This document shows positions 24,605-33,955 of a stretch of DNA of 64,000 nucleotides, piece after piece. The notes under the pieces are model-generated. The model saw nothing but the letters and a program-made list of their open reading frames with translations. It was not told where the DNA came from and made no database searches. Both the position numbers and the translations under genes were made by a program. The number at the start of each line of letters is the position of its first letter. Positions within the stretch are counted from its first letter, which is position 1. The stretch is from the NCBI RefSeq assembly GCF_026625805.1, contig NZ_CP113064.1:806001-870000 (forward strand), given 5' to 3'. The DNA is from Brevundimonas sp. SL130 (lineage in GTDB: Bacteria > Pseudomonadota > Alphaproteobacteria > Caulobacterales > Caulobacteraceae).

Positions 24605-25108
24605 ATGACCGACGTCTTCACGCCCGAACAACGCAGCGCCGTGATGCGCCGCGTGAAGGGGCGGGACACGTCGCCGGAACTGGCCGTGCGCAGGATTCTG
24701 CGCGCGGCCGGGATCGGTTATCGGCTGGGCGGCCTGGGTCTGCCCGGCAAGCCGGATGTGACGATGAAGGGGCGCAGGATCGCGCTGTTCGTCCACGGCT
24801 GTTTCTGGCACGGCCACGACTGCCCGCGCGGGGCGCGCCGCCCCAAGGCCAATGCCGAATACTGGAGCGCCAAGATTGGCCGCAACCGCGCGCGCGACGG
24901 CCGCGTGGCCGCCGATCTGGCGGCGGCGGGCTGGCGGGTTCTGACCGTGTGGGAATGCGAACTGCGCCGGCCGGATCAGGCCGAACGACTGGTCGCCGCC
25001 GTCAGAGATCAGGCGGCGACGGTTTCGGCCGCAGCGGCCGTCTCGTCCAGCACATGCTGCAAGGCGCCGAGCAGGGCCGGCGGCGTCAGGGGTTTGGAGA
25101 CGAAATAG
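24605..25108 (+). CDS. vsr: Very short patch repair endonuclease
   Basis: Vsr nicks DNA next to T:G mismatches that arise from deamination of 5-methylcytosine. Family motifs are intact: MRRVKGRDTSPELAVRR, KPDVTMKGRRIALFVHGCFWHGHDC (catalytic Asp51 and the zinc/His cluster) and VLTVWECELR. The core ends near residue 138; the last ~30 residues (SAAAAVSSSTCCKAPSRAGG) come from DNA that also encodes the C-terminus of the convergent kinase. No cytosine methyltransferase gene is adjacent or elsewhere in the window. Confidence 0.92.
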   Translation: MTDVFTPEQRSAVMRRVKGRDTSPELAVRRILRAAGIGYRLGGLGLPGKPDVTMKGRRIALFVHGCFWHGHDCPRGARRPKANAEYWSAKIGRNRARDGRVAADLAAAGWRVLTVWECELRRPDQAERLVAAVRDQAATVSAAAAVSSSTCCKAPSRAGGVRGLETK

Positions 25109-26862
25109 GCCATGCCGGCGGCCTGGCAGGCGGCGACGTCTTCGGGGGCGGTGTCGGCGGTGACGGCGACGACCGGGGTGCGGGCGTTGGGGCCTGCGCC
25201 GGCGCGCAGGCGACGGGTGGTCTCGCGGCCGTCCAGCTCCGGCATGCGGACATCCATGAAGATGACGTCGAACACGGTCTCGGCGCAGCGCTGCAGAGCG
25301 ATCAGGCCGTCGGCGGCCGTGACGATGTCGCAGCCCAGGGGCTGGAGGATCAGCTGCACGGCGCGGCGATTGATGTCGTGGTCGTCCACGACCAGCACGC
25401 GCAAGGGGCGGTCCTGATCGTCTTCAGGCGTAACGACGGGGACGTCTGCGACAGGCGTCGGCGCAGCCCTTTCCAGCGATGTCAGGGCCTGGGCGATGTC
25501 GAGGCGGCTTTCGTCGATCGTGGTCGGCGTCGCGGCGGCCTCCTCGGTGCGCGGGAGCATCAGGGAGACGGTGAAACAGGCGCCCTGACCCTCGGCGCTG
25601 CGCGCCGTCAGGCGACCGCCCATCAGTTCGACCAGGTCGCGACTGATCGCCAGCCCCAGGCCGGATCCGCCGTGACGGGCGCTGACGCCGTCGGCCGTCT
25701 GGTCGAAGGGATTGAACAACCGCGTCAGCTGCTGATCGGTCAGCCCCGGTCCGGTGTCCTGGACCTCAAGCAGCAGGCAATAGCCGGAAGGTTCTTCCAG
25801 CCAGGCGTCCATGCGCAAGGTGATCTCGCCGCTCGGCGTGAACTTCACCGCATTCGACAGCAGATTGTTCAGCACCTGACGGATGCGCATGGAATCGCCC
25901 TGGACGCCGCGCGGCATGCGCGACGCGCCCTCGACCCGCAGTTTCAGCCCCTTGGCCTCGACCGGGCCGCGCCAAAGACGAAGCGTCTGGGCCAGCACGG
26001 CCCGCAGATCGAAATCGACGGCCTCGACCGTCATTCGTCCGGCGCCGATCTTGGTGTGATCCAGCAGATCGTCCAGCAGGGCCTTCATCATCAGGCCTGC
26101 GTCGGTAATCAGAAATGTGGTGGATCTCGACTGCGGGTGCAGGCTCTGAAGCTCGGCGGCGCCGGTCAGGATTGCTCCGATGGGGGTGCGCAGATCATGG
26201 CCGATGGCGGCGAGAAAGGCGGTGTGCGCGACCAGATCCTGCTCAGCCTTGAGACGAAGGGCTTCGGCTTCTGCGTGGGCGCGAATCTGATTTTCGGTCG
26301 CTTCGCTCATCCGCTGCCAGCTGATGATGGTGAAGAAGGCGACCAGGATGACGGCGGCCGCCGCCGTCATCACTATGGGCGGCGGGGCGCCGAAGGCGGC
26401 GGCCTGGAAGGGAACCGCCAGCAGATACAGCATCGGCGGCGCCAGAGACGCGGCGAGAACCGACTTGGACCGCGGCGAGTTGATCATTGAGAACAGCATC
26501 AGCGCCGGCAGCATAAGAGTCGCGCAGACACCGCCCATCGGGCCTCCGATCAGCCACATCGGAATCGACAGACTGCCGAACACCGAGGCGCTGGTGAACA
26601 GGATCAGGCAGGTGGTGATCCTGCGCCCCAAGGAGATTTCGGCGATGTTCCGACGCGGTGAAGGGAGCGCGAGCCGTTCCAGACCCTGCACCAAAATATA
26701 GGCGGCGAACCAGGCCAGGCAGATCCGCCAGCCGACCATGGGCATGACGACCAGGCCCACGGCGGCGCCCATGCCGACGCGCTGAAGCAGCGTGCCGCGA
26801 CGGTGGCGGGCGGCCACGGCCCAGCCGCTGTCGGCGATCTCGTCGGTGGGCGTCTTGGACAT
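25009..26862 (-). CDS. Hybrid sensor histidine kinase with C-terminal receiver
   Basis: A 617-residue membrane sensor. Residues ~25-185 hold about six membrane helices. The HisKA H-box follows (AAIGHDLRTPIGAI), then HATPase_c with N-box NNLLSNAVKFT and G-boxes DTGPGL and GGSGLGLAISRDL, and a REC domain at ~485-605 with the phosphoacceptor Asp in FMDVRMPELDG and Lys in VSKPLTP. The topology resembles kinases that work through a separate phosphotransfer protein. Its 3' end overlaps vsr by 100 bp, tail to tail. Confidence 0.92.
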   Translation of the reverse strand: MSKTPTDEIADSGWAVAARHRRGTLLQRVGMGAAVGLVVMPMVGWRICLAWFAAYILVQGLERLALPSPRRNIAEISLGRRITTCLILFTSASVFGSLSIPMWLIGGPMGGVCATLMLPALMLFSMINSPRSKSVLAASLAPPMLYLLAVPFQAAAFGAPPPIVMTAAAAVILVAFFTIISWQRMSEATENQIRAHAEAEALRLKAEQDLVAHTAFLAAIGHDLRTPIGAILTGAAELQSLHPQSRSTTFLITDAGLMMKALLDDLLDHTKIGAGRMTVEAVDFDLRAVLAQTLRLWRGPVEAKGLKLRVEGASRMPRGVQGDSMRIRQVLNNLLSNAVKFTPSGEITLRMDAWLEEPSGYCLLLEVQDTGPGLTDQQLTRLFNPFDQTADGVSARHGGSGLGLAISRDLVELMGGRLTARSAEGQGACFTVSLMLPRTEEAAATPTTIDESRLDIAQALTSLERAAPTPVADVPVVTPEDDQDRPLRVLVVDDHDINRRAVQLILQPLGCDIVTAADGLIALQRCAETVFDVIFMDVRMPELDGRETTRRLRAGAGPNARTPVVAVTADTAPEDVAACQAAGMAYFVSKPLTPPALLGALQHVLDETAAAAETVAA

Positions 26863-26933
26863 CCAACTTCCCGCAACGCGAACCGTGTTCGTTCGCCTGC
26901 GCGCACTAGACGTCAGATGGGCCTAACGCTCCG

Positions 26934-27980
26934 TCAACGGGCGGCGACGACAGCCTCTGAAATCGAAGAAAATCCATCCGCGCGCAGCCGCGACGCCAGA
27001 TCCCGCTTGATCCGCGCCACCAGGCCTGGCCCCTCGTAGATCAGGGCCGAGTAAATCTGGACGGCCGAAGCGCCCAGGCGAATCCGGGCATAGGCCTCGG
27101 CGCCGCTGGCGACGCCGCCCACCGCGATCAGGGGCAGACGGCCCTGAGCGGCCTCGACCGCAGCGCGCAGGGCCTTTTCCGCAAAGGGCCGGATCGGCGC
27201 GCCGGACAGGCCGCCCGTCTCATGCGCATCGGACGATCGCAGGCTCTCTGGTCGTTCCAGGGTGGTGTTGGACACGATCAGGCCGTCGATCCGGTGCGCC
27301 AGCGAGGCCTCGACGATCATGCCGATCTCGTCGGCGACCAGATCGGGCGCGATCTTCAGGAAGACCGGGACGCGCGCGGTGGTCTCGGTCGGACGGGCGG
27401 CGTCGATCCGACCCAGCAGATCGTCCAGCTGTTCCCGCCCCTGCAAGGCGCGCAGGCCGGGCGTATTGGGCGAGGAGATGTTGACGGTGAAATAGGAGGC
27501 GCGGCCGGCCAGGCGTTGCAGGCCGGCGACATAGTCCGCAGCCTTGTCGTCCGTATCCTTGTTGGCTCCCAGGTTGGCGCCGACGACCACGTTCGACGGG
27601 CGGCGATCCAGCCGGGCGGCGAAAGCCTCCAGGCCTTCATTGTTGAAACCCATCCGGTTGATGATCGCCTGATCCTCGGTCAGGCGGAACAGGCGGGGCT
27701 TGGGATTGCCGGGCTGAGGGCGGGGCGTGACCGAGCCGCATTCGACGAAGCCGAAGCCCAGCCGCGACAGGCCGCGCAGGGCCTCGCCGTTCTTGTCCAG
27801 TCCGGCGGCCAGGCCGACGGGATTGGGCAGGGCCAGTCCCGCCAGCGTCGTGTGCAGGATGGGATCGTCGGCGGCGGGCTCCGGCAGGGGAACGAAGGCC
27901 AGACCCTTGATCGCCAGCTGGTGGGCGGTCTCGGGATCGAGGCGACGCAGGGCGGCCGCGCCGAGGTCGAACAGGCTCAT
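26934..27980 (-). CDS. pyrD: Dihydroorotate dehydrogenase, quinone-dependent (class 2)
   Basis: The fourth step of pyrimidine synthesis: FMN-dependent oxidation of dihydroorotate with electrons passed to ubiquinone at the inner membrane. The 348-residue protein has the class-2 N-terminal helix region, NPVGLAAGLDKNGEAL, GFGFVECGSVTPRPQPGNPKPRLFRL, NISSPNTPGLR (catalytic Ser in NISSPN), and IAVGGVASGAEAYARIRLGASAVQIYSALIY for FMN phosphate. The start at 27980 overlaps the DUF952 stop by 4 bp. Confidence 0.96.
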   Translation of the reverse strand: MSLFDLGAAALRRLDPETAHQLAIKGLAFVPLPEPAADDPILHTTLAGLALPNPVGLAAGLDKNGEALRGLSRLGFGFVECGSVTPRPQPGNPKPRLFRLTEDQAIINRMGFNNEGLEAFAARLDRRPSNVVVGANLGANKDTDDKAADYVAGLQRLAGRASYFTVNISSPNTPGLRALQGREQLDDLLGRIDAARPTETTARVPVFLKIAPDLVADEIGMIVEASLAHRIDGLIVSNTTLERPESLRSSDAHETGGLSGAPIRPFAEKALRAAVEAAQGRLPLIAVGGVASGAEAYARIRLGASAVQIYSALIYEGPGLVARIKRDLASRLRADGFSSISEAVVAAR

Positions 27981-28321
27981 TGTCCGTCCTCGATGATCAT
28001 CGCCCCGTCGTCGGCGACCGCAAAGGCGCGCGTCGCCGTGACGGCGGCCGCGGGCAGGGGGGCGTACAGATGTGGAAACAGATCGCCGCCGCGCGACGGC
28101 TCCCAGATCAGTTCGTCTCCGAACCGCCGCAGGTCCACGGTGAGCAGCACCAGATCGGTTCGACCGGCGTAATGGCGGCGCGCGGTTTCGACCAGTTGCT
28201 CGCCGGTCGACATATGGATGTAGCCGTCCGCCAGATCGACGGCTGATCCCTCGTAACGCCCTTCGGCCAGGGCGGCGCGCCATTCGGCGGCGGCGAGAAT
28301 CTTATAGGCGGTGTCGGTCAT
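27977..28321 (-). CDS. DUF952 family protein
   Basis: A 114-residue protein with the family motifs DGYIHMSTGEQLVETARRHY and PSRGGDLFPHLYAPLP. The fold is related to ADP-ribosyl/RNA 2'-phosphotransferase-like proteins, but no activity is established. It is embedded in a tight operon (histidine phosphatase-DUF952-pyrD), with 4-bp overlaps on both sides. Confidence 0.88.
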   Translation of the reverse strand: MTDTAYKILAAAEWRAALAEGRYEGSAVDLADGYIHMSTGEQLVETARRHYAGRTDLVLLTVDLRRFGDELIWEPSRGGDLFPHLYAPLPAAAVTATRAFAVADDGAMIIEDGQ

Positions 28322-28851
28322 GCGGCGCCGCCCTGGCCGAGCGGAGGCAGGCCACGCGGCGTGATGAAGCCCTCGTAAGTGCAGCGGCCGGCGACATCGA
28401 CGGTGAACAGGGCGGCGGCAGCGGTCGGGAAGCCCCCGGCCAGGCGTTCCAGAATGGCTGGGGAGGCGGCGCTCTCGCTCAGATAATCGCCGGCCAGAAC
28501 ATGGACGCCCGGATTATGAGCCAGGACCAACAGGCAGCCGGCCTGATCCTCGTTGTCCTCGACGAAGCGGCGCAGCACCTCGGCCGGGGCGTTGTAGAGC
28601 CGGGGCTCCTCGCGCACCTCGACGTCGCCGAGGGCGTCGTGCATCTGTTCCCAGGTCTGGCGGGTGCGCGTGGCCGATGAGACCAAAGCCAGGTCGGGCT
28701 TCAGACCGCGCTCGGCCAGGGCCCTGCCCATCAGCTGGGCTTCGCCGCGCCCCACGGCGGACAGGGGGCGGGTTTCATCGCCGCCGGACGGGCTGGAGCC
28801 CTCGGCCTGGGCGTGTCGCATGAGGATCAGTCGGTGCATGGGCTTCGCCAT
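28318..28851 (-). CDS. Histidine phosphatase family protein (SixA-like)
   Basis: A 177-residue enzyme of the RHG superfamily. The catalytic RHG-type motif is MRHAQAE near the N-terminus; the second His is in VLAHNPGVHVLAGDYL. The arrangement resembles SixA, which dephosphorylates phosphohistidine on phosphotransfer proteins. A hybrid kinase is encoded at 25.0 kb, which may or may not be related. The start at 28851 or 28839 cannot be decided from the weak upstream signal. Confidence 0.88.
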   Translation of the reverse strand: MAKPMHRLILMRHAQAEGSSPSGGDETRPLSAVGRGEAQLMGRALAERGLKPDLALVSSATRTRQTWEQMHDALGDVEVREEPRLYNAPAEVLRRFVEDNEDQAGCLLVLAHNPGVHVLAGDYLSESAASPAILERLAGGFPTAAAALFTVDVAGRCTYEGFITPRGLPPLGQGGAA

Positions 28852-28898
28852 AAGGCCGTTCGAGTTCGGCGACCAGATGGGTCGGGCTCAACTCCCCG

Positions 28899-29639
28899 TC
28901 AGCGCGGCCAATCGGGCGTGACGGAGGCGGCGGGCTGGGGCGTCAGGGCCGGTTTGGCGGGAACCCGCTGGGCGTGGCCGCTGGGGCGGATGCGGGCATA
29001 GGCCTGACGCGAGGCCTCCAGCAGGATCAGCCCCGCCGTTCCGGGCGCGACCCGGCGTCCGACCTGTTCGAAACCGTCGGCGAGGGGCAGAAGCGGCGTC
29101 CAGGGCGGGACATACAGGGTCTGGGACCAGGCCGCCGGCTCCAGCCCCGCCTCGCGCACCAGCCGCTCCAGCTGGCCCCGGGTGAAGGGGCGGCCGTGTC
29201 CGAAGGGGGTGTTCTCGGCCCGCGCCCACATCCCGCCGCGCGCGGCTGCGGCCAGGATGATGCGTCCGGTGGGGGCCAGGGCGCGCACCGCCTCCAGCAG
29301 CAGGGCGGCGGGATCGTCGGCTTCTTCCAGAGCGTGGACCAGCAGAATGCGGTCGAAGGATCCGGCGGCGAAGGGTAGGCGGCGGTCATCGACCAGAAGG
29401 GTGCGGTTGCGCCCCACGCTGGGCCAGTGTTCGACGCCCTGTCCGCCCGGCATGGCCGCGACCACGCGACGGGCGCCGACGAAGGCGTCCAGCCAGGGCG
29501 TGGCGTAGCCTATGCCCAGCACGTCGCAGTCGGGCGTCTCGCCCCAGGCGTCCTCCAACCGCCGCGCCAGAAGGCGCCGCACCAGCGCCCCGGTCGGTTC
29601 GCCGTAGAAGGTCCGAAGCTCGTCGATGCTGCGCCGCAT
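28899..29639 (-). CDS. SAM-dependent methyltransferase (Methyltransf_11 type)
   Basis: A 246-residue protein with a class I methyltransferase core: CDVLGIGYATPWLD at motif I, LPFAAGSFDRILLVHALEEADDP at motif IV, then RALAPTGRIILAAAARGGMW. It is divergent from gloB with only 45 bp between starts, a pairing that recurs in alphaproteobacteria. The C-terminal tail is Pro/Ala-rich. The substrate is unknown. Confidence 0.85.
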   Translation of the reverse strand: MRRSIDELRTFYGEPTGALVRRLLARRLEDAWGETPDCDVLGIGYATPWLDAFVGARRVVAAMPGGQGVEHWPSVGRNRTLLVDDRRLPFAAGSFDRILLVHALEEADDPAALLLEAVRALAPTGRIILAAAARGGMWARAENTPFGHGRPFTRGQLERLVREAGLEPAAWSQTLYVPPWTPLLPLADGFEQVGRRVAPGTAGLILLEASRQAYARIRPSGHAQRVPAKPALTPQPAASVTPDWPR

Positions 29640-29684
29640 GGATCCACCATAGGCCGGGTCGAGGCTCGCTGCTAGAATGTGATC

Positions 29685-30413
29685 ATGACCCTGGATGTCC
29701 ACCTGTTCCCCTGCCGCAGCGACAATTACGGCTTTCTGGTCCGCGACGCGGCCACCGGCGTGGTGGCCACGGTCGATACGCCGGATGCGGCGCGCATCCT
29801 GGAGGAACTGGAGACCCTGGGCTGGGGTCGGCTGGACCTGATCCTGAACACCCACTGGCACCCGGACCACACCGAGGGCAACGAACGACTGAAGGCCGAA
29901 ACCGGCTGCGAAATCGTCGGGCCGGAGGAGGTGCGCCGCGTCGCGCCGCTGGATCGGGTGGTCGCGGACGGCGACGGGGTCATGGTGGGCGAGACCCGGT
30001 TCGAGGTCACGGCTACGCCCGGACACACCCTGGGGCATGTGGTGTTCCGCTCGGTCGAGGATCAGCTGGCCTTCGTCGGCGACACCCTGTTCGCCCTGGG
30101 CTGCGGTCGGCTGTTCGAAGGCACGCCGGAGCAGATGTGGGCCAGCTTGCGCACGCTGGCCGCCTGGCCCGAGGCGACCGTGATCTGGTGCGCCCATGAA
30201 TATACGGCCTCGAACGCCCGCTTCACCCTGAGCCTGGACGACCGGCCCGAGACCCGGGCCCACGCCGAGGCGATATTTGCGAAGCGGGAGCGGGGCGAGC
30301 CGACTGTGCCGACCACCATCGGCGCAGAACTGCGGTTCAATCCGTTTCTGACAGCGGTCGATGCGGCCCAGTTCGCCGTGCGTCGGGCGGCGAAAGACGG
30401 CTTCAGCGGCTGA
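29685..30413 (+). CDS. gloB: Hydroxyacylglutathione hydrolase (glyoxalase II)
   Basis: Hydrolyses S-lactoylglutathione in methylglyoxal detoxification. The 242-residue protein has the metal site THWHPDHTEGN, a His in TPGHTLGHVVF, the bridging Asp in VGDTLFALGCGRLFEGT, CAHEYTASN, and a C-terminal glyoxalase-II segment with R(G)EPTVPTTIGAELRFNPFL. This last stretch binds glutathione and separates it from the Blh-type protein at 17.6 kb. Glutathione is supplied by gshA at 42 kb. Confidence 0.95.
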   Translation: MTLDVHLFPCRSDNYGFLVRDAATGVVATVDTPDAARILEELETLGWGRLDLILNTHWHPDHTEGNERLKAETGCEIVGPEEVRRVAPLDRVVADGDGVMVGETRFEVTATPGHTLGHVVFRSVEDQLAFVGDTLFALGCGRLFEGTPEQMWASLRTLAAWPEATVIWCAHEYTASNARFTLSLDDRPETRAHAEAIFAKRERGEPTVPTTIGAELRFNPFLTAVDAAQFAVRRAAKDGFSG

Positions 30414-31173
30414 GGACGTCGTCCGCGACCGCGCGAACGATCAGGGCCGAGGACGGGCGGCCGGCCACGCCGGCGCGGGGCACGATCACGATACGCAGGA
30501 CGCCGCGAGAGAAAGTCGCTTGTGGCCCCCGACCCTGGTCGGCGATCTCGATGCGGCGGATCTTGTCGGCCTCGCGCCGCAGGGTCGGCGAGCGGGACAT
30601 GCGGGCGATGGCGTCCACAGCGGTCGACAGGGCGTCGGCGGCGACGGCTTCCGAGCCCGGCTGGATGTTCACATCGACGACCACCAGTCGGCCCAGGGCG
30701 CGACTGGCGCGTTCGCTCTGGCGAATGATGTACTGCCACAGCTGGACCGCCGTAAGGCCGGGGGCCAGCAGGGGGGCGGCCTCGCCGGACGGCGAGACGG
30801 GCGACCCTTGGGGCGCGGTCGTCGTGTACAGGGTCATGCGACCGTCGGCCGTGACGCGCAGAACCTGGTCGCCGTTGTCGTTGCGATAGACGATGTCGCC
30901 GCGCGGTGCGGGCGTAGCGCGCAACACCCAGATCTCGGTCGAACGGTCGAACCGCAGCAGGGGGCGCGCCCCCGTCACATCCAGCACGAACCCCTGACCC
31001 GTGCCCGAGACATAGCGGGCCGACGGTTCCAGGTCGCGGCGCGACTGGGCGTGGCAGTCCGACGGCAGGACGGCGGGCGCGGCGACGGATAGGCCGAGGC
31101 CCACGACGGCTGCGAAGGCCATCGCGGTCACGCGAGGCGATTTTTTCGCCCAAGCCGTTTCCGTCAACTTCAT
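30403..31173 (-). CDS. Exported hypothetical protein (DUF4908-like)
   Basis: A 256-residue protein with a cleavable signal peptide (VTAMAFAAVVGLGLSVAAPAV, cleavage likely near CHA-QS). The mature part has short beta-strand-like segments such as YVSGTGQGFVLDVTGARPLL and GDIVYRNDNGDQVLRVT. The pattern reminds me of DUF4908 proteins of Caulobacterales, but the match is from memory. It converges with gloB with an 11-bp overlap. Confidence 0.6.
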   Translation of the reverse strand: MKLTETAWAKKSPRVTAMAFAAVVGLGLSVAAPAVLPSDCHAQSRRDLEPSARYVSGTGQGFVLDVTGARPLLRFDRSTEIWVLRATPAPRGDIVYRNDNGDQVLRVTADGRMTLYTTTAPQGSPVSPSGEAAPLLAPGLTAVQLWQYIIRQSERASRALGRLVVVDVNIQPGSEAVAADALSTAVDAIARMSRSPTLRREADKIRRIEIADQGRGPQATFSRGVLRIVIVPRAGVAGRPSSALIVRAVADDVLSR

Positions 31174-31221
31174 GAGACTGTGGATGAAACCGTCACACGG
31201 CGGATTTTGGGCGAAGGTCGT

Positions 31222-31947
31222 TCACCCCACCAGGTATTGGCCGCCGTTCAACGACAGTGTGCAACCTGTGACATATCCGGCACGCTCTCCGACCAGCCAG
31301 GACACCATGTCGGCGATCTCCTCGCCCTTGCCCAGCCGGCCGACGGGGATCTGTGCCACGATGGATTCCAGCACCTTGGGGTCCATGGCGCCGACCATTT
31401 CAGTGTCGATATAGCCGGGCGCGATACAGTTGACGGTCACGCCCTTGCGCGCATTCTCCAGCGCCAGGGCCTTGGTGAAGCCGATCATCCCGGCCTTGGC
31501 GGCGGAATAGTTGGTCTGACCCACCTGGCCCTTTTGACCGTTGATCGAGGAGATATTGACGATCCGGCCGTGGCCGCGCTCGCGCATGCCGTTGATGACC
31601 TGGCGGGTGGTGTTGAAGACGCTGTCCATGTTCACGCGGATCACGTCGGACCACTGGTCGTGGCTCATCTTGTGGAAGAAGCCGTCGCGGGTGATGCCGG
31701 CGTTGTTGATCAGGATATCGACCGGGCCCAGCTGGGACTCGACCTCGCCCACGGCGCGGGCGCAGTCGTCGAAACTGCCGACATTGCCCTTCACCACAAT
31801 ACAACCCAGGGCCTGGGCCGTGGCCTGGGCGGCTTCGTCATTGCCGGAGTAGCCGGCGGCGACGCGAATTCCGTCTTCCGTCAGGCGCTGCACGATCGCC
31901 TTGCCGATTCCCCGGGTCCCGCCGGTAACGAACGCCACACGCGCCAT
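31222..31947 (-). CDS. phaB: Acetoacetyl-CoA reductase
   Basis: An NADPH-dependent short-chain dehydrogenase that makes (R)-3-hydroxybutyryl-CoA for polyhydroxybutyrate. The 241-residue protein has TGGTRGIGKAI at the Rossmann loop, NNAGITRD, catalytic Ser in ISSINGQKGQVGQTNYSAAK with Tyr and Lys, and the PhaB-typical GNVGSFDDC and GFTKALALENARKGVTVN segments. The start at 31947 follows AAGGAAG. No phaA or phaC is nearby, so it is detached from the usual pha operon. Confidence 0.9.
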   Translation of the reverse strand: MARVAFVTGGTRGIGKAIVQRLTEDGIRVAAGYSGNDEAAQATAQALGCIVVKGNVGSFDDCARAVGEVESQLGPVDILINNAGITRDGFFHKMSHDQWSDVIRVNMDSVFNTTRQVINGMRERGHGRIVNISSINGQKGQVGQTNYSAAKAGMIGFTKALALENARKGVTVNCIAPGYIDTEMVGAMDPKVLESIVAQIPVGRLGKGEEIADMVSWLVGERAGYVTGCTLSLNGGQYLVG

Positions 31948-32068
31948 CGTTGCTTCCTTGTCCCTGCACGCTCGTCTGATGCGAGCCCTCCCCGAGAGGT
32001 TTAACCACGTCTCGGTTGTAGGCAAAGCCCGTTTCCTTTGCGGAAACCAGGCTTGATGTCGCGGGTGA

Positions 32069-33130
32069 TCAGGCGGCCATCTTCTCCATGTCGATGACGA
32101 ACCGGTAGCGGACGTCGGACTTCAGCATCCGCTCATAGGCCGTGTTGATCTGGTCCGGCGCGATCGTCTCGATCTCGCAGGCGATGCCGTGTTCGGCGCA
32201 GAAGTTCAGCATCTCCTGGGTCTCGGCGATGCCGCCGATCAACGAGCCGGCGATGCGGCGACGACGCCACAACAGGGGCACGGCATAGACCGGCAGGCCC
32301 TCGGTGGTCAGGCCCAGCATGACCATGGTCCCGTCGCGGGCCAGCAACTGAACCTGGCTGGAGATCTCGTGCGTGGCCGAGACGGTGTTGATGATCAGGT
32401 CGAAGCTTTCGGCCGCCGCCTTCATCGCCGGCTTGTCCGAGTTGATCAGGAAATGTTTGGCGCCCATCCGCTCGGCGTCGGCCTTCTTGCGGTCCGAGGT
32501 GGACAGGACCGTGACCTCGGCCCCCATGGCCGCCGCCAGCTTGACCGCCATATGGCCCAGGCCGCCCAGGCCGATGACCGCCACCTTGGACCCCGGACCG
32601 ACGCCCCAGGTCTTCAGCGGCGAATAGGTGGTGACGCCGGCGCACAGCAGGGGGGCGGCGACGTCCAGCGGCAGGCTGTCGGGGATGGACAGGACGAAAT
32701 GCTGATCGACAGTGATGTGGTCGGAATAGCCGCCCTGGGTGATGGTCTCGGCCGTGCCGCCCTTCGTATCCTTGGCGCCATAGGTGCCGGTGAAGCCGGG
32801 CACGCAATACTGCTCCAGACCTTCCTGGCAGGACGAACATTCGCGGCAGCTGCCGACCATACAGCCGACGCCGACACGGTCGCCTTCCTTGAAGCGGGTG
32901 ACGTTGGCGCCGACGGCCTTGACCACGCCGGCGATCTCGTGGCCGGGGACCAGGGGATAGGGGGCCGGGCCGGTCTCGCTGCGGGCCATGTGCAGGTCGG
33001 AGTGGCAGATGCCGCTGAACTTGATGTCGATCAGGACGTCGTCCGGGCCGGGATCGCGCCGTTCGAAACTGTAGGGGGTCAGGGGCTTGTCAGCGGCGGT
33101 CGCGGCGAAGGCGCGTGTGGCGATCGGCAT
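32069..33130 (-). CDS. NAD(P)-dependent zinc alcohol dehydrogenase (YahK-like)
   Basis: A 353-residue medium-chain dehydrogenase. The catalytic zinc site is GICHSDLH plus GHEIAGVV; the structural zinc site has four Cys in CMVGSCRECSSCQEGLEQYC; the cofactor loop is GLGGLGHMAVKLA. The sequence resembles the YahK/CAD group, which reduces aldehydes with NADPH. It is preceded by its own start region at 33130 and not obviously operonic. Confidence 0.92.
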   Translation of the reverse strand: MPIATRAFAATAADKPLTPYSFERRDPGPDDVLIDIKFSGICHSDLHMARSETGPAPYPLVPGHEIAGVVKAVGANVTRFKEGDRVGVGCMVGSCRECSSCQEGLEQYCVPGFTGTYGAKDTKGGTAETITQGGYSDHITVDQHFVLSIPDSLPLDVAAPLLCAGVTTYSPLKTWGVGPGSKVAVIGLGGLGHMAVKLAAAMGAEVTVLSTSDRKKADAERMGAKHFLINSDKPAMKAAAESFDLIINTVSATHEISSQVQLLARDGTMVMLGLTTEGLPVYAVPLLWRRRRIAGSLIGGIAETQEMLNFCAEHGIACEIETIAPDQINTAYERMLKSDVRYRFVIDMEKMAA

Positions 33131-33205
33131 AGGGGAAGTCCTTCAGGCCTTGGGGGCGTGGGCGACAGATGTGGCCCGAGACGACCGGCCGCAAGGCGGG
33201 CGGCG

Positions 33206-33955
33206 CTATTTCAACTGGGCGATCAGCGCCTGGGCCGCCGCCGGGTTCCGCACCTTGGCCCCCGATATGAAATAGGCGAAGACCGCGCCGCGTTCGGCCC
33301 AGGCCTTGGCCTGGTCGGCGACGGCGGCCAGTTCGGCGGCGGTCATGCCGGTCGGCTCGTCCTCGCGGCTGGACATCAGCCGGGCGTAGGTAAAGTCGGC
33401 GGTGGCCTCGTCGATCTGGGGCCAGGTCGGCTCCTCGTCATCGACGGCGTAGACGATGGCGACGCCGTATTTGCGGGCCAGGTCGTAGAACTGTTCGGTG
33501 GCGAAGCTCGGGTTGCGGACCTCCAGGGCGTGACGCAGGCGGACGCCGTCCTTCTCGGGCGGCAGCAGTTTCAGGAAACCCTCGAAATCCTCGGGGTCGA
33601 ACTTTTTCGTGCCCATGAACTGCCAGTTGATCGGGCCCAGCCTGTCGCCCAGTTCGGTCAGGCCCTGGGACAGGAACCGGTCGAAACTCTCGCCGCCCTC
33701 CGACAGGATCTTGCGATTGGTGCAATAGCGGCTGGCCTTGACCGAGAAGACGAAACCGTCGGGCGTCTCGTCGCGCCATTTGCGCCAGGAGTCGGGTTTG
33801 AAGGTCGAGTAATAGGTGCCGTTGATCTCGATACTGGTCAGTTTCGACGCCGCGTATTCCAGCTCGCGCTTCTGGACCAGGCCCTCGGGATAGAAGACCC
33901 CGCGCCACGGCTCGAAGGTCCAGCCGCCGACGCCGATGTGGATGGGGTGGGTCAT
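33206..33955 (-). CDS. DUF72 family protein (YecE-like)
   Basis: A 249-residue TIM-barrel-like protein: HIGVGGWTFEPWRGVFYPEG, TSIEINGTYYSTFKP, FVFSVKASRYCTN and HALEVRNPSF. The family is widespread with no settled function. Its start overlaps the ParE toxin stop by 4 bp, so it is translationally linked to the ParDE module. Confidence 0.9.
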   Translation of the reverse strand: MTHPIHIGVGGWTFEPWRGVFYPEGLVQKRELEYAASKLTSIEINGTYYSTFKPDSWRKWRDETPDGFVFSVKASRYCTNRKILSEGGESFDRFLSQGLTELGDRLGPINWQFMGTKKFDPEDFEGFLKLLPPEKDGVRLRHALEVRNPSFATEQFYDLARKYGVAIVYAVDDEEPTWPQIDEATADFTYARLMSSREDEPTGMTAAELAAVADQAKAWAERGAVFAYFISGAKVRNPAAAQALIAQLK

